From: Linnemannia hyalina
Taxonomy: Eukaryota; Mortierellomycota; Mortierellomycetes; Mortierellales; Mortierellaceae
Direction of reading: 5' to 3'
Assembly: GCA_019671135.1 (NCBI GenBank)
Contig: JAHRHY010000013.1
Location: 186,001 to 250,000 of the forward strand
DNA: 64,000 bases
Shown here one piece after another: positions 36,771 to 48,047 of the stretch. The notes beneath the pieces are model-generated. The model was given only the letters and a program-made list of their open reading frames with translations, made no database searches and was not told the origin of the DNA. How positions within the stretch are numbered: position 1 is the stretch's first letter; each line of letters starts with the position of its first letter. Both the position numbers and the translations under genes were made by a program.

Positions 36771-36828
36771 CCCCCCCCCCACTCTCCTTCCACTCAATCT
36801 CTCATTCTTCCCTGTAGCAGCAATCCTC

Positions 36829-38301
36829 CTAACCCAGGGCAGCGATCTGCTGCTTGACTTGTGCAACCGCCTCAGGGGACCCACTCTCCTTGCCATGGTC
36901 GTCGCTCAACTTGACACACTCCCGTCCCGCACACGAATGCAACTTGATCACAATATTCATCGCCGGCGACTTTTCTTCTTTTGTTCCAGAAACGTGATGG
37001 TAATCGTTGGTGAAATGTGTGCCGATCCCAAAGGTCGCCCCGATACCCTTCTGCACTGCAGCCTCGTACAACCGGATCGCGAGGTCGGTATCCAAACCGT
37101 CCGAGAAGACAATCTTCTTCTTCCTTCTCATTTCTGGGCCAACAAGCGGGTCCTGATCGTAGTGCTGGATCATCCTATCCATGAACTCGGATGGGTCGCC
37201 GGAATCATGTCGGACTCCGATCCAGTCTCGAGCGAGTGGGCCACGGAAGGTCTTGAGGAATGCTGCGGTGGTGAAGGTGTCGGTCAACGCGATCCCAAGT
37301 GCTTGGTGGGGGTAGGTTTGAGCCCAGCGGGAGAGGGCCTCAGCGTTTGCGAGGGAGGCGTCGGACAGGATGGCGGCTGTGCCCATGAACCACTCGTGGG
37401 CCATGGTTCCAATTGGGAGGAGGTCCATGATATGCGCGAAATGGAGGTTGCTGGTTCCTGTCAAAAAGCCCTTTCCCGCTGCAGTCGCCTCTGCTGCCGT
37501 CATCGCCACAGCCTCCCCGTCATCCTTCGTGGTAGCTGACGCAGATCCGGCAATAAGTCCCCGCATAACAATCCGCTGGGTCTCATAATCACGACGTCTC
37601 CTCGTCCCAAATTCCGCAAACGACGCCCCAGCAGCGACAAGACGTTCAGATTTGGAGCGGGCGGATTCGAATTGTCCAGTGTAGGACCAGTCCTGATCGC
37701 CGAAACGAAAGTAGGCTTCAGAGACTAGGGCGAGGATGGGGACTTCGTAGAGGATCACCTGTGCCCATTCTCCTTGGATCGTGATCTCGACAATATCGTC
37801 CTTATTGGTGGTCGTCTGTTGTTCGTGTTGGAGTTGTGAGACGCGAGTGTTGAGTCCTGCGTTGTTGGTCAAAGGAGCCTCCTGCAGATCTCCAGAAGCG
37901 TCAAGACGAGGCGACCCAGGCTCCGACTGAACCATTAACGACCCTCCTCCGGCTTTCCACTCGATCTTCACCTCCTCCCTCGGGCAGAACCGAAACGTGC
38001 CCTCCAACCAATCCAAATATGCTGCCTTCAAATAAGGACACCTCCTCTCCAAGAACACCCTCTCCTCGGGGGTAAGTCGCACAGTTGCCATGCTATCTAT
38101 CTTCTCCTGCAACCAAGGGAGTGCAGCACGAGGGAGTCGCGCCAGTAGTGGGGACCGGTTGGTGAAGTGGTAGGAGCAAGGTGTGTTGGGGTAGTGCTGG
38201 AGGACAGCTTGTTGCATTGTGAATTTGTACAAGTCGTTGTCGAGGATGGAAGTGCATGCCATTGATGGCGGGAGGGCCTCTGTGGTTGTTGGCGACGCCA
38301 T
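36829..38301 (-). CDS. NPT1: Nicotinate phosphoribosyltransferase, 490 residues
   Basis: Single-exon reverse-strand gene; the first in-frame ATG is 38301 (context ACAACGATGGCG). It converts nicotinate and PRPP, with ATP, to nicotinate mononucleotide, the first step of the Preiss-Handler NAD salvage route, in cytosol/nucleus. Motifs in order: LDNDLYKFTMQQAV near the N-terminus, YHFTNRS, IMDLLPIGTMAHEWFMG with the catalytic histidine, GVRHDSGDPSEFMDR, VFSDGLDTDLAIRLYEAA and GIGTHFTND for phosphate binding. An insert of ~70 residues rich in Gln/Ser/Gly in the first half makes it longer than yeast Npt1 (429 residues). It sits alone in the spacer between the inverted arms. Confidence 0.93.
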   Translation of the reverse strand: MASPTTTEALPPSMACTSILDNDLYKFTMQQAVLQHYPNTPCSYHFTNRSPLLARLPRAALPWLQEKIDSMATVRLTPEERVFLERRCPYLKAAYLDWLEGTFRFCPREEVKIEWKAGGGSLMVQSEPGSPRLDASGDLQEAPLTNNAGLNTRVSQLQHEQQTTTNKDDIVEITIQGEWAQVILYEVPILALVSEAYFRFGDQDWSYTGQFESARSKSERLVAAGASFAEFGTRRRRDYETQRIVMRGLIAGSASATTKDDGEAVAMTAAEATAAGKGFLTGTSNLHFAHIMDLLPIGTMAHEWFMGTAAILSDASLANAEALSRWAQTYPHQALGIALTDTFTTAAFLKTFRGPLARDWIGVRHDSGDPSEFMDRMIQHYDQDPLVGPEMRRKKKIVFSDGLDTDLAIRLYEAAVQKGIGATFGIGTHFTNDYHHVSGTKEEKSPAMNIVIKLHSCAGRECVKLSDDHGKESGSPEAVAQVKQQIAALG

Positions 38302-40079
38302 CGTTGTACTAGCTAGGTTTCTTGCTGTCGATAATGTTGATTCCTGAACGGCCTTGACCCCTTGCTTGTGCTTGTTCGGTCGATGCAAAGTTGTTGAAGG
38401 AAAGGTTTGGTGGAGGAGTGTGATGACAAAGTGAAAAAAAAAAAAAAAAAAAGTGGGTCACCAAAAAACGGCCCTCTCACCCCACACCTGTCAACAGAAA
38501 CGACACACGAACGGGCAAATAGGCGGAGAGACGATCAGAAAGTACTCTGATCATAATGGAGAGACAGTCACTGATAACAAAGGTTTTATTTTCTTTTCAA
38601 ATAACGACTGGACTGACTTGATCCAAAAGGTGCGACAGAACGAACTACAGGAGGCGTCCATGTGAGTGAATGTTCCTCGTTGCAAGCATAGGGATATATA
38701 ACGAAGGCAAGAAAGAGAGAAGGAATATATTGCGGTTAGAGGTCAATCATACCAGCCGGTCAATTGCTTGCGTAAGAGAGTAAGAGAACGGGACTGTATT
38801 GAAAAGGGAAAAGATTCATTCGGTGCCTTGTAACGTCAGTAGAGCTGTTGTATTTTCCCTCCCAGCAAACAGACCCCTTCACAACCCAGGAAAGGAGGGG
38901 ATCCCATAGCGGATATAGTGGACAAGAACAACGCACGCATTATGCTTGACCATGATATCCATAAAGAAGAAAAAATCGTCATTAAGAAATACCCCGCGTG
39001 TTGTTGTAACAGGGGAACCGAAAAAGTCAAAGGAAAGGTGAAAGAAAGGAGCGGCCCAGAGTCATTCCTCCCCTCAAAGGTTTATGAACATCCAGCATAA
39101 GGAATGAAGAATACAAGTCGTGATGACAAAAGGTTGATAAGAGTGTGGGCTGTATCCAGAGGTGAAAAGGGCGAAAGAGGAGGTCAATGACAAAAAAACA
39201 TCGTTCTCTTATGGGTGTGAACAAGACGAATGTCATATTGGTGTTGGGAACCAGACATGACACGATATGGCTGCTCGTGTGTTCATAATGCAAGTCGAAG
39301 AGAAGCCACTCCCTGTATACTGTTCTTTGACGCGAAATGATAACCAAACCAACTGTCCACGAACACGAATGCCCAAGGCGGGTATGAGTTACCGATCTCA
39401 AAAACAACGACACCGGACGAGGAACATACTCCTGAACCCACACACACACACGTACTTGACCACCTTATTCGTATGAACGCAAGCGTCAATACCCGGAGAA
39501 CCATGTATTGTTTTTTTGTCGTCGTCTTACCATCAAAGCCCTTATATCTAACTCATAGCCCTGTAACACCCCTCCTATTGCTAGCCAAGCATCCATTTTT
39601 CGCTGAAGTATCCCTGACAAAGGATGTCACTCCATTGTTTACACGAATTGACTATCCGTATGTGTGTCCCTGTCACCACTGGAGCCTGTTTTCTGAACAG
39701 TTTCTTTTCATCAGAATGCCACTGACACAATGGCGCGTCTTCCTCTTATCCACGCAAAACGTGACCCCCCTCTTCTTCTCTCTTGGTCGTGATGGATCTA
39801 CAAGCTGGGTGTTATTGGGAGACACAGCTCTTCGGATTACTTGATGTAATTGTAATCATCATCTTTTTCCTCTTCTCGATCCTTGTCTCTGATGACCTTG
39901 TCGGTTTGTAGTCCTGAGTTTGACGACATGTACCTTTTTCGCCGTCGTTGCGTCCTGATGTCCTTGTCCTGAGTTTTGTGGGAGTTGATGAGATTAGCAG
40001 AAAAGTGCACTGAGCACTTTTCTAGTTGCTAGCTTAAATGCTTAAGGGGCCTGTCTGAATTGGCACCCAGTACCCGACC
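38302..40079. other. Single-copy spacer, no gene recognised
   Basis: Upstream region of the nicotinate phosphoribosyltransferase gene, starting with a poly-A tract (38,433-38,451), then sequence with only short frames. A perfect 10-bp hairpin (AGAAAAGTGC / GCACTTTTCT, loop ACTGA) lies at 39,999-40,023, about 60 bp from the right arm. Confidence 0.5.
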
Positions 40080-40159
40080 TGATTGACGCGAAACCATACT
40101 TCTCGCTCCCTCTCTTCTCCCTCTTTGCTGCACACCAGCCATGAACAACCTCGTCCTTC

Positions 40160-41678
40160 CAGCCTGTGCACCCCTTTCTTACTGCATCTCTTTCTGCTCT
40201 GTACATCTTCACAGCACCGCCATGGCTGTGCGCATGTCCCACTTCTCCTTCCTCGACTTCTATGAGGATAAATAGAACATCCAATCCCTTTGCACAAACC
40301 TCTCACCGACAGACGTACTTTCACCTCCTTCCTTATGCTCCATCATTCCTGTTTATGCAAACGAAAGAGAAAATAGAACATGCTCCTTGAGTTGCTTGCC
40401 TAAATCCATCCAGTCTCTCCTGTTTTCACTCCCGTCCCCCACCTGGAAAGAGGGTTCACTTTTTTCCGCCACCTCCGAGACTCCTCTCACTGAAAAGGGA
40501 GGAGAGAGGGGGTAAGGTTCCTCTTCCTGCCAAGTGTAACATTGAGCATGTACGACGACAAAAAACGGAAAATTCGAAGGGGTTAGTGGAGGAGACTGGA
40601 AAAGAGTGAGGAAAAGTGCAAGAAAGTGAGAGAGGATTACGGCTTGGGGTGAAAGGACGGAGAAGGGGTTAGGTGGAATGGGATCCTGGAACTGGTATTT
40701 GTTTGTTTGTTTGTTTTGTTTTTTTGGCTTACGTGTCCGTTTCAATATCCCGGTTGCCCTGGGGTTTCTCATTTCACTCGCTTTGTTTGTCTGTGCGAGG
40801 ATGATGATGAGTAAATAGAGTTTGCTATGGAACGAAAAACAAGGGAGCTGGGTGCAACTTGTTGCGTTTGTGGGGTAAAAAGTGTGAGAGCAGACAATAC
40901 GGCGCACTTAGTTGTGTTGCAATTAGATGTATGTCGATGTCATAGAGAGGGATGGCAGCATGGCATAACATTGCATGGGAGGATGACGGTAGTAATAACA
41001 GCATGCAGAGAAGGGGAAAGACAGGATCAGACCATGCACGGGATATAGCATGTGCGTTTGTGTTATTAAAAAGGCTATTTGCAGCGTAGTTCATATGCTA
41101 GTGTGTCTCCAGGCTGGCTCTTTCTTCTGAAGGGATGTCAAGAGCAGCAAGAGAAGAGACGTTAGCGCGGAAGAATGACAGGAAGGAACATGGTGCTCAC
41201 GGAATGGAGCCGATGGTTAGTGTACAGATGTGAAGAAAGGGTAGCGATAACAGTAACAATAGGCGCCATCGCGGTCGATGAGTCCAAGAAAAGAAAAAAA
41301 GAGTAAGAGCAAGAAAGAAAGAGTGTGATGATCCCTTTGCCCTTTATTCTTGTGTGTCTCCTTGCTTTTTCGCTTTTCATAAATACCCTTCAATGTCCTT
41401 TGTGCTTTACCCGTCTTTTTCTCTTTTCTTTTAACTCCACTCTCGACCATCCACCGGCACATTATCGTCATCATCCTCCCCTTCACTGTCTGTCTTCCCT
41501 TCTTCTCTTTGCCCTCACCATCCACTCATTATTCCTCTTCTTCGTTCTTCTTACTTCCTTGTCTGCATCATTCTTCCTCCCTCCTTCGCTTCTTGTGTAA
41601 CCCCAATACCTCCACGCTCAATTCCGATCCCTGCACCAACAACCACCCACTCCGACAACAAGCCCACACAAGTCGACC
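40160..41678. other. Inner part of right arm without a supported gene
   Basis: Mirror of the gene-free inner left arm. No coding region recognised. Confidence 0.45.
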
Positions 41679-42983
41679 ATGTGCTCACACTCCCAATCCG
41701 CCTGGAGACGATCACTCACAGCCATGGTGGTCATGTCCCTAGCAACCATATTCACTACCTCCATAACACCCGCAAGCGCAGTACCCGGATACCACCGTGG
41801 AAGCGACATCTTTTCCAGCCCTATCCGATCCACAGTCTGGAACCTAGGCGACACTGTCGAAATCCTCTTCAGTATGTTTCTCAAACATACCCCTTTTTTG
41901 CATATATTTTTTTATCCGTTCTTGCTGCTAGCCTTCCGTTGCCTGTTACTTTTTTCGACACAGACACCATCGACAAAAGAAGCTGTACACAAAAAGTACA
42001 TTCGAATGTTTGCCATGCGCGACTTGTTTCTTTTTCTCTTTTGATTTCTTTGTCGGATTCATCTTGTTTTTGTTCTGATAGTAGGGTTTGCAAAAGAACA
42101 GCAGGAGGAGAGGGACCGAAGGAGCGGAGGAGGAGAAAGAGCGGAAGAAATGAGAAAAGGCAAAAGAGGAAAATAAAAGGAGGCGGAGAGAGTCTGAGGT
42201 AGTACAAAACAAAGGAATGAAAAAGACAAGGAGGGTTGTCGAATATTTGGAGTGCGAGCACCTTCCCCTTTTCTAATCATGTCCTCTTCATCACACGACC
42301 TTAACCATGGCATTGTCACAGTCATTGTCCCTTCAAACCTAATCAACATGAAAAGCAAATCGTTCTTTTTCTCCTTGAGAGGGAGGGAGACCCTTTTGTC
42401 TTTACTCGCCATGCCTACTCCTCCTCCTCCTCCTCCTCCTCCTCCTCCTCCTCCTCCTCCTCCTCCTCCTCCTCGCATTCGTGAGAGACATATTCGCGAA
42501 GCGCGTATGGCTATTTCGCGCAATTGCAATTCACCAAAGCAAGTCACTCACCCTTTCTCCATTCCCTCTTACTTCTTACTTCTTTCTTCTTTCCTTACAA
42601 TAGACAAGGCCCTCTCGCGGGAAGACAGCAACTCAACGATGCTCTACCTCGAATACACAACCCGCGCCTGCAGGGGTTCTGTCCCCGACGAAGAACGGTA
42701 CTGCGACAACCGTGCCACAAAAGTCACTGCCCGCGGTCAAATCCTTCCCGGTGCCGATTCTTTTCTTTGGACTATCCCGACCACCTTGGACCTGCAGTTG
42801 TCGAGGGGTCAGTTCCATTTGTATGATTACAATGGACATTCGAGTGAGAGTTTTTTAATCCGCCCGACGTCCAGAAGGCGTCAGGGAGGGGAGCAGCAGG
42901 GAGGCGGAGGAGGGCAAGGGTATGCAAGGCAGCAGATTTTGGATCAGGATGCTCTTCTGGTCTACCTTGATCCATCTGAATGA
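41679..42983 (+). CDS. Secreted protein with Kre9/Knh1-like N-terminus (tentative), right arm
   Basis: Forward-strand counterpart of the left-arm gene, with the same translation in every exon compared. ATG at 41679; first exon to about 41871 (donor GTATGT); last exon about 42,607-42,983 after acceptor ACAATAG; a 61-bp intron (about 42,546-42,606, donor GTCACT) precedes it. The reading frame of the middle part changes across the CCT tract at 42,419-42,474, as in the left arm. Since both arms carry the same feature, it predates the last homogenisation and is not a random base-call error. Confidence 0.5.
42419..42474. repeat. CCT trinucleotide repeat (right arm)
   Basis: About 18 CCT units, the mirror of the left-arm GGA tract. 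Confidence 0.9.
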
Positions 42984-43105
42984 GAGTCGTCCCTCTCTTT
43001 TCATTTTTTCCTCATGTCATACACGTATATCCCATAATCATAAAGCACACATGCATTGACAATTGTACAACAAAAACCGACCACTGCCAACCAATTCTGT
43101 TATTT

Positions 43106-45544
43106 CTATTCATCGAACCAGGAACAGTACTCTTGATGATTGGTATCGACATATACACCTCGAAACCGGCTTCGAACAACCGCTGCAGTCGCGTCACCGA
43201 CAGACAGGTAATGAAGTAATAGATTCTTGAGGGATGGGGTTGCTGCAAGGAGGAACAGCGTCTGGTCGAGGGAGAGCATCTCCTTCTCTGAAGAAAACGT
43301 TGGGTCATTGAACCTTCCATTCCATATCTTCTCGTAGCTTTGGTTTCTTATGAGTAGGTCTTGGATGAAGGGGAAGCAATAGTCGACGACCGGGAGGCTC
43401 GCTGGTTTGCTGGAATGTGTGTCGCCATTTATTGTTGCTGAGGGTGACAATGATGGTGAGCTGCCGTAAGAACTGCTGGTGGAGATGATGTCCTGAAAGT
43501 GGTGAACTGACGCCCTCAAGATCTTCAGAGACCAGAATCCTTCCAGCTTCCGAAAGAACTTTGCCGTGACCTGCTTATCCGGGAAATGCAATCCATCCAC
43601 ATCCAGTCGCACCAGCGTCCTCCCTACCGTCTCCCACGACCGTGTGAAATCATAGAGCGCCCCTTGATGGCTGGTCTCGGGTGTCTCCGTCCAGACTTGG
43701 TACATGGGCGACGTGTTGAAGCACCCAACCTTCAATGTCTCGAGGCACTTTAAGTATGGACAGGACACAACGTCGACCAGTCTGGCGAGCGCATCGTCAA
43801 AATTCTCTATTACACAAAAGGTTCTCAAAGGATGCGGCCGTCCTTGTTCGAGTTCCAATTTCGAAAGGGAAGAGTCGAGAGCCGCAAGGTTGAGATGTTG
43901 GTGTGGTGTTTCGGTGACATGAAGGCTTTCAAGTTGCGGGAAGAGGGTGAAGAGGTGTGGGATGTTGAGTTCAACGATTTCGAGTTGGCGGTAAGTGTAT
44001 GCGCTCAAACGGATGGCGCGGAGTGTTTGTTGGGAGTGGGTCGAGAGGGCGTGCCAGTGGTCAGAATGGAGTGCTGACCAGGACATGAAGAGTGAGACTT
44101 GTTGTAGGAGCGGACATCTTTTGAAGAGATGGAGGAGGGTGTCCATCTCGGCGCAGGTTCCTCGTAGCTCCAGCTGTCGAAGGATGAAAGGCTTGCTTTC
44201 TATATCCTTGTCCACTCTTGCTCTTGCTCCTGTCTCTGTTCCTGATCCTGATCTCATATATGTTGCAGCTGCAGACGATGACGATCCCTCCTGCCTCTCA
44301 TCCTCCACGCCCAAGCCAATCTCCTCTCCCTGACCAAAAGACGACACAACCTCACGCCTCACAACAGCATCCTTCGGTACCAACGGCGGCGCCCTCCCAT
44401 CCTGCCTTGGCTCCCACACTCTTTCCTTAAATCGATTCTTTCTCCCATACGGATGGTAAATCATCCTCTGCGGCGAGTAACAAATCCGGAATCTCTCCAC
44501 GCCTGGACAGCACTCTAACAAGGAAAGTGTCAAAATCTCAAGGTACCAACTCGACCGTTCCTGGCCGATCATCCCTCGGCCATTAATGTTTAGGTCCGTC
44601 AAATGGGAGATGTGACAAAGGCTCCAGAGCATGGTGGGTTTTAGGTATTCCATGTCAATCTTGATCTCTACCTTCCTCAACCGCGCAACCATTACCCCTG
44701 GGCTCTGTTTCTGTTGCACCGATTTCTCTCCGTGTCCGTGTCCGTGTCCGTGTCCGTGTCCGTGTCCGTGTCCGTGTCCGTGTCCGTGTCCGTGTCCGTG
44801 TCCGTGTCCGTGTCCGTGTCCGTGTCCGTGTCCGTGTCCGTGTCCGTGTCCGTGTCCGTGTCCGTGTCCGTGTCCGTGTCCGTATCCGTATCCGTGTCCG
44901 TGTCCGTGTCCTTGCCCATGTTCTTGCTGCAGCAGCTGATCCCGATCCTGACCATTCCATTGAAACCGCGCCTGCGACAAGGTCCGAAACATCCTCTCCA
45001 AATATTCATACTCTATCCAGAACACTCCCTTCCCTAACTCCAACTTGACCTTTTCCAAGAACGGGCAGTACTCTGCCAACGTCATCAGCAAGGGTTTGTC
45101 TACTGCTTCACAGGAGAATTGACGAATGAGGTGACCGTGGACTTTGACGAGTTTTGTCAGCTTGTTGCGCGAGGGCTTGTGGTTGAATGATATCTCCTCC
45201 ACATGGTACGATGTGAAGTAACTACAGGTGAGAAGAAGATGAAAAGTAGAAATAACATGAGGGTGAGAAAACAAAAAAAAGAGGAAACTAGTAGGGGGTC
45301 AAAGGCAGACATTCTCCAAAAGTCTTGTAATGTACCTGTGCCAGTGCCGGCAGACAAGGACAAGGGAAAGGTAGATAAGCTTGCCATTGTCGTCCCGGCG
45401 TGGCAAGAATGAGCAAATGAGGTCACAGAGTTCCTTGATATCCAGAATGCGGTTGCAAGGGAGGAGTGCGTTCCTGTGTGTCTTGTCGGTGTTTTTCTTT
45501 TTTGTCTTCTTGGAAGAAGTGGTACTGCTCCGTGTCCAAAACAT
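43106..45544 (-). CDS. F-box protein with Gly-His repeat, right arm, 774 residues
   Basis: Exon 1 45544-45336 and exon 2 45221-43106, with the same intron as the left copy. The protein is the same as the left-arm copy except that the Gly-His tract is 18 residues shorter. F-box-like motif near the N-terminus and leucine-rich segments after the tract as described there. Two intact copies differing only in repeat length suggest a very recent duplication or conversion with replication slippage since. Confidence 0.85.
44729..44913 (-). repeat. GGACAC hexanucleotide minisatellite (right arm)
   Basis: About 31 units of GTGTCC on the forward strand, coding Gly-His on the reverse strand. Confidence 0.95.
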
Positions 45545-45874
45545 TGTTGGTGTTGGTGTGGGGGGTTTTGGGAGGGGGGTTAGGAAAGAAGGAAAGAAGG
45601 AAAGAATAGAGAAATGTGTAATGAAGAGTGACAGAGAGGAGGATGAAAGACAAAGAAAAATAGAAGAGAGAGAAAAAGACAAAAAAGAGAGCAGTATGGG
45701 AGTGGCCAAAATAAGAGGGTAGAAAAGGAAGGGTGCGGCGTTGACATGGACGTCGACATTGTACAGCCCTTGGTGGTCTCTTTGGCTATGTCCCATAACT
45801 GGATGATGAGGCGCGGCAATGAAGGAAGTAAAAAAACTAAAAAGAGCTTTCTGCGGATGGGCTATGCTTCCAAG

Positions 45875-45912
<38 letters not shown>

Positions 45913-47568
45913 TGAGGCATCGGTCCTCTTGCTTCCTCAGTATCCGAGGACCAAGGCCACGCTGCACCGAATTTAAGCAAACTAGATTCCTTATTTTCCC
46001 TCCTTCATGTGCAATCTCTGTCGCTCTTCACTTTTCACTTTTCACTTTTCACTGGTCACATCAAAATGTTTTTGTGTTTTCGACCTGGACGCGTTTCATT
46101 TTTGACATTCAAACAAAAAACAAAAAAAAAACAAAGAGATCTTCCCACGCGTCTTGATCTTTCAGCAACCTCGCCCATACACCAATACAAACACGAGATA
46201 CTCCATGTCTGTGGCACCCACATCTCCATACCCTCCCCATTCGTTTCGCTTATTATGTTCTTCGCCGCATCCATCCCCACATCACATGACCACCTCTTCT
46301 TCCCGATCCCCCGATCCCCCGATCCTCGATCCTGCTGTATCTTGTCTGTGCTACATCTATGCTTCATTTGGTTCATCTGCATCCAATCGTTTCAATCCTC
46401 CTCCTTTTTCCTGCTCTCATTTGTCTCCCTATTTTTCCCCTTTACCCCCGAGTGCTCATTCAAAAGCAAGAATTGACAACATGAGTCTGCTTGTAAGACA
46501 CGATTTAGGCACATGAAACAGAGGCGGTGAATGGTGAGAGTCGAAAAAACAACACGACATGCCACGCGGGCCTACATTCTTCTATTCTGTTGAAAGGAAA
46601 GGAAGTGTTTCTCTTACCAGGTGTCGCCGAAGCAGCGAGTGGGGTCCAAATGGTAGAAGCAGTTGTGAGGAGGAGAAAGTCGACTCTGCTCAACACCCCT
46701 TCTTCTTCGAGGTGGACATAAGGGCGAGGAGGGTGTCAGTTCCTTTCAGCAGCCGTTCTTGTCACAAAGGTGATATGATGACGATAGACAAATTGCTGAC
46801 CAATACAAAGTATATGTGACCAACTTGTGTGTGTGTGTGTGTGTTTTTGATCTTTTTTGATCAGTACGGAAATAACGTAACGGGGATAAGGCAATCACTC
46901 ATGAAAATAACGAGACGATGATAAGGCGATTACTCATGACAATAACATAACCAGTGACAAGGCGGTCACTCAAGAACGAAGAAGGCGAGGGAGGGAAAAC
47001 AAACGCGTACAGAACAGGAGGGAGGAGTAAAAAAGCAAAATGAAAACAAGGAAAACCCGCACCCCACACACAATAACTCAGAAGAGAAAGAAGCAGAAGA
47101 GCGGAGGGACGAATGTGTGTGAGGAGGGAGAGGGCGAACGAAGGAAGCAAGACATAGGACTAGCGATACAGACGTGCAGTCCGTCACTTCAACGAAGAAA
47201 CACGACGAAGGAAGGATAACAAAATAGTAAATGCAAGAGGCACCAAACAAATAAAAAGAAGAAAGAGAAGCAGCACGAAAAAGAAAAGAATAGGGCTACC
47301 AACTCTAGCTTACATGACTCCACTGTATAAAGTTTTACATGATTCCATTTTGGTTGTTATTATGTGTGTACAGTCAAGGTACCAGGGTACTCCTGATGTT
47401 TCTAGATGATCCCACTACTGTTGTTGTTGAGATTCAGGAGTGGGGTTATGGCAGGGTTGAGGTTTCTCAAGGCGGGGTCGGGATACAAGGGGTATAGTGG
47501 ATAAGGGGATTTCATTGTATTGTTGCAACCACGCAAGATGGAAGAACGATGATGGGAAAGCAGAGATG
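45545..47568. other. Spacer between divergent F-box and P genes (right arm)
   Basis: Mirror of 28,929-30,952. Poly-A of 31 at 45,877-45,907, GT repeat at 46,829-46,842 and the dispersed sequence at 47,300-47,420. No gene supported. Confidence 0.5.
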
Positions 47569-47729
47569 GAAAACAACAGTGGGGAAACAACAGTGGGGAA
47601 ACAACAGTGGGGAAACGACAGTGGGGAAACGACAGTGGGAAACGACAGTGGGAAACAACAGTGGGGAAACAACAGTGGGGAAACGACAGTGGGAAACTAC
47701 AGTGGGGAAACTACAGTGGGGAAATAATG
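47569..47729. repeat. 14-bp promoter minisatellite, about 11 units (right arm)
   Basis: Units of GGGGAAACAACAGT with variants GGGGAAACGACAGT, GGGAAACGACAGT and GGGGAAACTACAGT, upstream of the right-arm P gene. It is expanded by about 100 bp relative to the left arm. Confidence 0.88.
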
Positions 47730-47809
47730 GTTGCAAAAAAGTGGCAAAACAGGGTGAGTACACGGAAGTCTCCAGATGGATTTTGGCTCGTATGTACTGC
47801 GATTTTTTT

Positions 47810-47818
47810 TATATAAAA
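47810..47818 (+). promoter_or_regulatory. TATA-like box of right-arm P gene
   Basis: TATATAAAA about 230 bp before the ATG at 48048, followed by a long pyrimidine-rich leader typical of fungal promoters. Confidence 0.4.
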
Positions 47819-48047
47819 GGCAGACCTTTCTCTCCCTCTTCGCTTTTCTTTTCTTCTCTTCTCTCTCTCCTCTTTTTTTTTTCTCCTTCTCTCTTCCCTC
47901 TTAACTTCTCCCTTCCCTATGCTTTTGCACTTTGCTTTCCTTGCCTTCCTTCTTGCTCTTTCTCTCATCGCTGCTTTCAGCAGATATATTTACACACACA
48001 CATACACACGCACACCCTCTCTCCTTCAACACACAGAAAACAGCACA

